From positions 1 to 19,704 of the forward strand of contig CAMLFV010000017.1 of the NCBI GenBank assembly GCA_946479395.1: 19,704 bases of DNA. The letters run 5' to 3'. A model generated the notes under the pieces. That model saw only the letters and a list, made by a program, of their open reading frames with translations. It was not told where the DNA came from and ran no database searches. This document shows positions 14,750-19,704 of the stretch, in pieces. This DNA comes from an uncultured Flavobacterium sp. Lineage in GTDB: Bacteria; Bacteroidota; Bacteroidia; Flavobacteriales; Flavobacteriaceae. The position numbers and the translations under genes were made by a program. The stretch's first letter is position 1. Each line of letters opens with the position of its first letter.

Positions 14750-15370
14750 TTAAAATATATCAATACTTCCTTTTCCTTCACGGATAACTTCAGGTTCGCT
14801 TCCGGTTAAATCAATAATGGTTGATGCCGTGTTATCGCCGTAACCGCCATCAATTACAACATCGACTTTATTCTGCCATTTTTCAAAAATCAATTCCGGA
14901 TCGGTTGTGTATTCAATTACTTCATCATCATCGTAAATTGATGTTGAAACAATAGGATTTCCCAATTGTTTAACCAATTCTAACGCAATGCTGTTATCGG
15001 GCACACGAATTCCTACTGTTTTTTTCTTTTTAAATTCTTTGGGTAAATTGTTGTTTCCTTCTAAAATAAAGGTGTACGGACCAGGCAATGCACGTTTTAA
15101 GATTTTAAACGACGATGTATCTAAATTTTTTACGTATTCAGAAATATTGCTTAAATCGTTACAAACAAACGAAAAATTTGCTTTTTCTAGTTTGATTCCT
15201 TTGATTTTTGCAATACGTTCTAAAGCTTTGGTATTCGTAATATCGCAGCCTAAACCATAAACAGTATCGGTAGGATAAATAACCAGGCCGCCATCTTTTA
15301 ATATTTTCACTACTTTCTGAATTTCCTTTTCGTTAGGATTATCAGGATATATTTTTATAAATTTTGCCAT
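14750..15370 (-). CDS. Sua5/YciO/YrdC family protein (YciO type; probable threonylcarbamoyl-AMP synthase)
   Basis: A 206-residue single-domain YrdC-fold protein. Motifs: [15 protein letters not shown] at 30-44, PGPYTFIL at 96-103, VGIRVPDN at 119-126, STSI at 142-145 and STIIDLTG...VIREGKG near the end. The N-terminal IKIYPDNP and the overall length resemble E. coli YciO more closely than TsaC/YrdC. TsaC and Sua5 make threonylcarbamoyl-AMP from threonine, bicarbonate and ATP for the t6A37 modification of tRNAs that read ANN codons; YciO proteins bind similar ligands but are reported to be much weaker in this role. Whether this is the cell's t6A enzyme depends on whether another TsaC/Sua5 exists in the genome. 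It lies 97 bases after pcrA on the same strand. Confidence 0.85.
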   Translation of the reverse strand: MAKFIKIYPDNPNEKEIQKVVKILKDGGLVIYPTDTVYGLGCDITNTKALERIAKIKGIKLEKANFSFVCNDLSNISEYVKNLDTSSFKILKRALPGPYTFILEGNNNLPKEFKKKKTVGIRVPDNSIALELVKQLGNPIVSTSIYDDDEVIEYTTDPELIFEKWQNKVDVVIDGGYGDNTASTIIDLTGSEPEVIREGKGSIDIF

Positions 15371-15436
15371 TTTTTTACAATTAGATAATTTGAAAATATG
15401 CTAATTCGTGAATGATTAGTGTAAACCTAAAGCAAC

Positions 15437-15463
15437 TTCAAACATTGAAACTTAACTTGAAAC
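15437..15463. repeat. Degenerate TTGAAAC heptamer repeats after pcrA
   Basis: Two identical TTGAAAC units (15445-15451 and 15457-15463) separated by TTAAC, with a related TTCAAACA just before. Together with the following TAAC they read as an imperfect 12-base tandem repeat in the spacer between pcrA and the YciO-type gene. The first part can also pair as TTCAA/TTGAA, too weak for a terminator. Confidence 0.35.
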
Positions 15464-15467
15464 TAAC

Positions 15468-17804
15468 CTACCCGATTGGTTTTAGTTTTGCAAAACGCAA
15501 CAGCAATTTTTTAATTCCACCAACATCAAAATGAATCTCGGCTTTTTTGTCTGCCCCTGCTCCTTCTAAGTTAAGAATTTTTCCTTTACCAAAACGTTCG
15601 TGCATAATAATTTGTCCTTCTTTTAGCGAAGAATTTTCGTTTGATGAAGAATTTGAAGTTGAAATCTTACTCATATCCTTCAATCTTCTGATGTCATGAT
15701 TTGGTTTTGGATCTTCGTTCTCTCGAATCCATTTAGGCGGAATTCCGGCAACAGGCTTTGTTTGGCGCAATTTAGATTTATCAACATCGCCAAAAATATC
15801 TTCGTTTATTGATGATTTATATCTGTAATTGGTTTCGGGAGCCGATAAAAACTCTAAATATTGCGGATCAATCTCTTGAATAAATCGAGATGGATCGCAA
15901 TCACTTAATTTTCCCCAACGGTATCGACTTTGAGCGTACGTCAAATACGCTTTGTGTTCGGCACGGGTTAAAGCAACGTAGAACAAACGGCGTTCTTCTT
16001 CCAAATCTGCACGCGAATTCACACTCATAGCACTTGGAAACAGATCTTCTTCCATACCAACCACAAAAACTGTAGGGAATTCTAATCCTTTTGCCAAGTG
16101 AATGGTCATTAAAGCCACACGATCATCATCGCCTTTATCATTATCTAAATCGCTTGCCAATGCAACATCTTCTAAAAATTCGGCTAAACTTCCGCGAGCA
16201 CCATCAACTTCAATTTGCCCTTCGGTGAAATCTTTAATACCGTTTAAAAGTTCTTCAATATTATCTAAACGCGTAATTCCTTCGGGTGTTCCATCTTTCT
16301 TTAATTCTTGAACCAAACCGGTTTTTTTAATTACATAGTCGGTTAAATAATACGCATCGTTATTTTCGTTTATTACCTGAAAATTCTTAATCATGGTAAC
16401 AAAATCACTGATTTTACTTTTGGTGCCCGATGTTAATTTAAGATCGATTTTATCGATATGTTCCATCACCTCAAAAATACTTCGCTTGTAATGGTTGGCA
16501 GCAATATTTAATTTTTCAACGGTTGTATTACCAATTCCGCGCGCCGGATAGTTAATTACACGTACCAAAGCTTCTTCGTCTTTCGGGTTTACAAGCAAAC
16601 GCAAATATCCCAAAACATCTTTAATTTCTTTACGTTGATAGAACGACAAACCACCATAAATACGGTACGGAATATCTTTTTTACGCAAGGCATCTTCCAT
16701 AGCACGCGATTGCGCATTGGTGCGATACAAAATAGCAAAATCGCCATTGTTCATTTGATGCGTCATTTTTTCTTCAAAAATGGTCGATGCTACAAACCTA
16801 CCTTCTTCCGCATCGGTTATCGATCGGTGGATTTTAATTTTTGGTCCGTCATCATTCGCTGTCCAAACAACTTTATCAAGCTTGGTTTTGTTTTTATCAA
16901 TAATGGTATTGGCTGCTTCAACAATATTTTTTGATGATCGATAGTTTTGTTCCAAACGATAGACCTTTACATCATCAAAATCTTTCTGAAAATTGAAAAT
17001 ATTGTTGATATTCGCTCCACGAAATGCGTAAATTGACTGTGCGTCATCGCCTACCACACAAATATTCTGAAAACGATCTGCCAGCGCCTTAACAATTAAA
17101 TATTGCGAATTGTTAGTATCCTGATACTCATCAACCATAATATATCTGAAACGATCTTGATATTTCAATAAAACCTCAGGAAAACGAACAAGCAATTCGT
17201 TGGTTTTCAATAATAAATCGTCAAAATCCATGGCACCGGCTTTAAAACATCTTTCAACATACGCCTGATATAAATCGCCTATGCGCGGTTTTTTTGCCAT
17301 GGCATCGGCTTCCATCAACTCCGGATTATTGAAATACGCTTTTACGGTAATCATATTGTTTTTGTAGTTAGATATTCTGCTCAAAACATCTTTAGGTTTG
17401 TAAATATCCTTATCTAACTGCATTTCTTTGATAATTTGTCCGATCAAACGTTGTGAATCTTGCGAATCGTAAATCGTAAAATTGGACGGATAGCCCAATT
17501 TATCAGCTTCGGCACGAAGAATTCTTGCAAAAACCGAGTGAAATGTTCCCATCCATAAGTTTTTAGCTTCGGCAGAACCAACAATTTTAGAGATACGTTC
17601 TTTCATTTCGCGCGCCGCTTTATTGGTAAAAGTTAACGACAAAATGTTGAAAGCGTCAACACCCAAATGCATCAAATAAGCAATACGTAGCGTTAAAACA
17701 CGAGTTTTACCAGAACCTGCACCAGCAATAATAATCATTGGGCCGTCTTTTTGTAAAACAGGTTCGCGTTGTGCATCGTTTAATTGATCGATATAATTTT
17801 GCAT
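15468..17804 (-). CDS. pcrA: ATP-dependent DNA helicase, PcrA/UvrD type
   Basis: A 778-residue superfamily 1A 3'-5' helicase for DNA repair, replication restart and clearing of RecA or RNA polymerase. Motifs in order: the Q-motif LNDAQREPVL at 8-17, Walker A GAGSGKT (28-34), LTFTNKAAREMKER (57-70), Walker B VDEYQDT (224-230), motif III VGDDAQSIYAFRGA (251-264), EQNYRSS, the TIHLAKGLEF motif V region, and ERRLFYVALTRA (motif VI). The C-terminal 50 residues, starting EGQIIMHERFGKGKILNLEG, form the Tudor-like domain of PcrA/UvrD that in other bacteria binds RNA polymerase. I start at the ATG at 17804 (MQNYIDQLN); extending upstream to 17855 would put the coding sequence over the promoter. It has a strong promoter and is divergent to the membrane protein at 17901. 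Confidence 0.96.
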   Translation of the reverse strand: MQNYIDQLNDAQREPVLQKDGPMIIIAGAGSGKTRVLTLRIAYLMHLGVDAFNILSLTFTNKAAREMKERISKIVGSAEAKNLWMGTFHSVFARILRAEADKLGYPSNFTIYDSQDSQRLIGQIIKEMQLDKDIYKPKDVLSRISNYKNNMITVKAYFNNPELMEADAMAKKPRIGDLYQAYVERCFKAGAMDFDDLLLKTNELLVRFPEVLLKYQDRFRYIMVDEYQDTNNSQYLIVKALADRFQNICVVGDDAQSIYAFRGANINNIFNFQKDFDDVKVYRLEQNYRSSKNIVEAANTIIDKNKTKLDKVVWTANDDGPKIKIHRSITDAEEGRFVASTIFEEKMTHQMNNGDFAILYRTNAQSRAMEDALRKKDIPYRIYGGLSFYQRKEIKDVLGYLRLLVNPKDEEALVRVINYPARGIGNTTVEKLNIAANHYKRSIFEVMEHIDKIDLKLTSGTKSKISDFVTMIKNFQVINENNDAYYLTDYVIKKTGLVQELKKDGTPEGITRLDNIEELLNGIKDFTEGQIEVDGARGSLAEFLEDVALASDLDNDKGDDDRVALMTIHLAKGLEFPTVFVVGMEEDLFPSAMSVNSRADLEEERRLFYVALTRAEHKAYLTYAQSRYRWGKLSDCDPSRFIQEIDPQYLEFLSAPETNYRYKSSINEDIFGDVDKSKLRQTKPVAGIPPKWIRENEDPKPNHDIRRLKDMSKISTSNSSSNENSSLKEGQIIMHERFGKGKILNLEGAGADKKAEIHFDVGGIKKLLLRFAKLKPIG

Positions 17805-17824
17805 AGATTTATTTTCAGAAAAAA

Positions 17825-17856
17825 CAAAGTTACTACTACTAAAAATAAGTAGCAAA
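17825..17856 (-). promoter_or_regulatory. Promoter of pcrA
   Basis: A TTTG box (17853-17856) and a perfect TAnnTTTG element TAACTTTG (17825-17832) on the minus strand, 20 bases apart, with 20 bases from the -7 element to the ATG. This is the best match to the Bacteroidota consensus in the window and fixes the pcrA start. Confidence 0.75.
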
Positions 17857-17873
17857 TAATATTATTTTAGGTT

Positions 17874-17881
17874 TATATTTG
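17874..17881 (+). promoter_or_regulatory. Candidate -7 element for the divergent membrane-protein gene
   Basis: TATATTTG matches TAnnTTTG and ends 19 bases before the ATG at 17901. There is no TTTG box at the usual distance. It lies only about 17 bases from the -33 box of the divergent pcrA promoter. Confidence 0.5.
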
Positions 17882-17900
17882 TTTTTTAAAAGTGATAAAA

Positions 17901-18461
17901 ATGTTTTCAAATTTTACGGTTGACTGGAAAGAGTCATTACTTATATTATTAGGTTTGGTGGTTATTGTATTATTGTTTTACGTTTTTAATCGAAAATCGA
18001 TTGCGAAAGAAAGTGAAACCCGAAAATTGTTAAAAGAACGTATGCAACAACCTTATAACGAACCACAAATTCAAGAAGTTGCACGAAAATCTACACCACA
18101 AATTGTACAAGCTTACGAACGATTGATTATTTTAATAGAACGTATCGATTTGCAAAAATTAGTAGTTCGCGTAGCACCTATATCGACTTTAAAGCAAGAT
18201 TATGCATCGTTTTTAATTCAGAACATCGATCAGGAATATGATTTTAATATTTCGCAACAATTATATGTTTCAGAAGAAGCTTGGGCATTAATTGCAACGG
18301 CTAAACAAACAATCATACAGCAAATTTTAAAAACAAGTTTAAAAGAAGAAGTTATTAATGCTGACGACTTACAAAGAAATCTTTTGCAAAATAAAGAGGT
18401 TAATTCGGTTACCGATTTGGCAAAAAACAGATTAAAACAAGAATTTAAAAATTTGGTTTAA
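17901..18461 (+). CDS. Single-pass membrane protein, conserved flavobacterial type (possibly DUF7935)
   Basis: A 186-residue protein with one N-terminal membrane segment (about 12-29, LLILLGLVVIVLLFYVF) and a positively charged stretch after it, so the remaining 150 residues are probably cytoplasmic. That part is mostly helical, with a leucine-rich helix (QAYERLIILIERIDLQKLV) and the segment APISTLKQDYASFLIQNIDQEYDFNISQQLYVSEEAWALI, which I associate with an uncharacterised family of flavobacteria, possibly DUF7935; the name is from memory and not certain. The start is the ATG at 17901; a GTG three codons upstream is less likely. No enzymatic motif is seen. It is divergent to pcrA and followed by a small lipoprotein gene after 38 bases. 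Confidence 0.8.
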   Translation: MFSNFTVDWKESLLILLGLVVIVLLFYVFNRKSIAKESETRKLLKERMQQPYNEPQIQEVARKSTPQIVQAYERLIILIERIDLQKLVVRVAPISTLKQDYASFLIQNIDQEYDFNISQQLYVSEEAWALIATAKQTIIQQILKTSLKEEVINADDLQRNLLQNKEVNSVTDLAKNRLKQEFKNLV

Positions 18462-18499
18462 TTTTTGATTTATCTAAATAAATTAAAAGCTAAGAAATT

Positions 18500-18697
18500 A
18501 TGAAGAAGCTACTAACAATTTTGGGAATTGCTTTTTTAGCAAGTTGCGAATCATCAGACACCTGTAACTGTGAAGTTTTTGAAAATATTGGAACTGAAGA
18601 ACAACCTCAATTAAGATACATAGGGCGTTTAGACGGCAGTTGCGATGGCGTAACAAAAGAAGAAGATAAAGTTTACCAAAGTGTAAGCTGTGATTAA
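18500..18697 (+). CDS. Small cysteine-rich lipoprotein
   Basis: A 65-residue putative lipoprotein. The signal peptide MKKLLTILGIAFLASC carries a good lipobox LASC with C16 lipidated, so the mature part is about 50 residues. Four more cysteines (22, 24, 48, 64) could form two disulfides in the periplasm or on the surface. The mature part is acidic. I recognise no domain. The gene is short, but the lipobox, the cysteine pattern, its position after a same-strand gene and a strong terminator starting within its stop codon all support it as real. Confidence 0.75.
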   Translation: MKKLLTILGIAFLASCESSDTCNCEVFENIGTEEQPQLRYIGRLDGSCDGVTKEEDKVYQSVSCD

Positions 18698-18724
18698 AGA
18701 TGTTCGGTTGAACATCTTTTTTTA
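18696..18724 (+). terminator. Terminator after the small lipoprotein gene
   Basis: A 10-bp stem, AAAGATGTTC with GAACATCTTT, with a GGTT loop, followed by a run of T's. It starts within the TAA stop of the lipoprotein gene. Confidence 0.88.
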
Positions 18725-18771
18725 TTATTCCCCTATTTTTCATATATTCGCTAATCTAAAAGTAAAGATAT

Positions 18772-19704
18772 ATGAAATTTGGAATTATCCGCGAAGGTAA
18801 AACTCCACCAGACAAACGCGTTGTTTTTTCTCCACAAGAATTATTATCAGTAAAAAACACGTATCTAACCGCCACATTTAAAGTAGAAAGTTCACCAATA
18901 AGAGTATTTAAAGATGAAGAATACCAAGCATTAGGTTTCGATGTTAGCGATGATATGACCGATTGCGATGTGCTTTTTGGAGTGAAAGAAGTTCCTGTGG
19001 ATCAGTTAATTCCTAACAAAACGTATTTCTTTTTTTCGCATACCATTAAAAAACAAGCGTACAACAAAAAGTTGTTACAAGCATGTTTACAGAAAAATAT
19101 TCGACTAATTGACCATGAAACTCTGGTTGATAAAAACGGTACACGTTTGATTGGTTTTGGCAGATATGCCGGAATTGTTGGTGCTTACAACGCTTTTAGA
19201 GCCTTTGGAATTAAGTTTGAATTGTTCAACTTGAAAAAAGCCGAAGAATTAAAGTCGCAGCAAGATTTAATTGATCGATTAAACAGAAATTACCTACCTC
19301 CTATCAAAGTTGTTTTAACCGGTAAAGGTAAAGTTGGTTTTGGGGCGAAGGAAATTTTAGACGGCATGAAAATGAAAGAGGTTTCTATTGATAAATTCTT
19401 AACAAAAGAGTTTGATGAACCTGTATATGTGCATATTGATGTAGAAGATTATTACAGAAAAATTGATGGTAGCGAAGGATCTTTTAGCGATTTTAAAAAG
19501 AATCCATTAACTTACGAAAGCGATTTTGAAAAATTCTCTAAAGTGGCTGATATTTTTATTGCCGGACATTTTTATAAAGACGGATCGCCTAAAATATTAA
19601 CTAAAGAAATGCTTAACAGTGCCCATAACAATATTAAAGTTGTGGCCGATATTTCTTGTGATATTGACGGACCAATTGATAGTACCATTCGGGTTTCTAC
19701 AATT
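18772..19704 (+). CDS. Lysine-ketoglutarate reductase-like (saccharopine dehydrogenase family) enzyme, 3' truncated
   Basis: An open reading frame from ATG 18772 to the right edge (311 codons, no stop), so the C-terminus is missing. It belongs to the alanine dehydrogenase/saccharopine dehydrogenase group with an AlaDh/PNT-type fold. The N-terminus FGIIREGKTPPDKRVVFSP matches the substrate region of that group. GVKEVP (K72) and FSHTIKKQ (H90) correspond to the lysine and histidine used by yeast Lys1; NIRLIDHE, GFGRYAGIVGAYN and VADISCDIDG resemble the LKR half of eukaryotic AASS in order and spacing. The NAD(P) Rossmann loop is VVLTGKGKVG (G184-x-G186-x-x-G189). In eukaryotes LKR joins lysine and 2-oxoglutarate to saccharopine; similar bacterial genes are often labelled alanine dehydrogenase. 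The substrate here is inferred from resemblance recalled without an alignment program. It follows a terminator and starts its own unit. Confidence 0.85.
   Translation, partial: MKFGIIREGKTPPDKRVVFSPQELLSVKNTYLTATFKVESSPIRVFKDEEYQALGFDVSDDMTDCDVLFGVKEVPVDQLIPNKTYFFFSHTIKKQAYNKKLLQACLQKNIRLIDHETLVDKNGTRLIGFGRYAGIVGAYNAFRAFGIKFELFNLKKAEELKSQQDLIDRLNRNYLPPIKVVLTGKGKVGFGAKEILDGMKMKEVSIDKFLTKEFDEPVYVHIDVEDYYRKIDGSEGSFSDFKKNPLTYESDFEKFSKVADIFIAGHFYKDGSPKILTKEMLNSAHNNIKVVADISCDIDGPIDSTIRVSTI

Noticed and set aside
17805..17855. Longer start for the PcrA/UvrD helicase, adding 17 residues
   Set aside because: The extra codons cover the -7 and TTTG boxes of a near-perfect promoter, and the added residues do not resemble the family's N-terminus, which starts at MQNYIDQLNDAQ.
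18498..18743. 81-residue minus-strand frame opposite the small lipoprotein
   Set aside because: It spans the terminator hairpin and has no protein-like features; the plus-strand frame has a signal peptide and lipobox.
1..19704. Mobile elements, phage genes, CRISPR arrays, toxin-antitoxin or defence genes
   Set aside because: I looked for transposases, integrases, regularly spaced repeats, tRNA-flanked insertions and small toxin-antitoxin pairs and saw none; gene content is core-like throughout.

Overview
The window is chromosomal DNA of a low-GC member of the Bacteroidota, most likely the family Flavobacteriaceae. Support: many protein families typical of that group (LytTR two-component system with 2TM-domain proteins, LVIVD and SBBP-like propeller proteins, an OmpA protein with calcium-binding repeats), no Shine-Dalgarno sequences before the starts, and several TAnnTTTG promoter elements, two of them with a TTTG box 19-20 bases upstream. 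I cannot name the genus from this sequence. I saw no tRNA, rRNA, CRISPR array, insertion sequence, integrase or phage gene, and no gene-free stretch over 300 bases (the longest is about 160).

Layout, left to right. 1-1835: a signalling operon, with a 5'-truncated LytS-type histidine kinase that ends in a 2TM domain, a free-standing 2TM protein and a LytTR response regulator, all overlapping. 1880-2377: a secreted thioredoxin-fold protein. 2497-3705: lysA, with its own terminator. 3785-5787: a Tat-exported PhoA-family alkaline phosphatase, then a PabA/TrpG glutamine amidotransferase, ending in a perfect hairpin shared with the convergent gene. 5803-9164 (minus strand): two LVIVD-repeat lipoproteins (overlapping), a one-copy DUF1456 protein and a secreted SBBP-like propeller protein. 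9202-11199 (minus): uvrB. 11280-12548 (minus): a major OmpA-family outer-membrane protein with its own promoter and terminator. 12644-13284 (minus): a small acidic protein paired with a DUF3817 membrane protein. 13443-14736 (plus): a DMT-type transporter and a NUDIX hydrolase one base apart. 14750-17804 (minus): a YciO-type Sua5/YrdC protein and the PcrA/UvrD helicase. 17901-19704 (plus): a single-pass membrane protein, a small cysteine-rich lipoprotein, and a 3'-truncated enzyme resembling the lysine-ketoglutarate reductase domain of eukaryotic AASS.

Most of this is core and cell-envelope housekeeping: two DNA-repair helicases (uvrB, pcrA), lysine and folate/tryptophan metabolism, phosphate scavenging, and surface or periplasmic proteins. 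I did not find a clear undescribed system. The points most worth following up are the two LVIVD lipoproteins, whose repeats count 5+2; the kinase with a C-terminal 2TM domain beside a related free 2TM protein; the single-copy DUF1456 protein with a basic tail; and the LKR-like gene. Terminators are compact: two of them serve convergent gene pairs and carry a stop codon in the hairpin loop.
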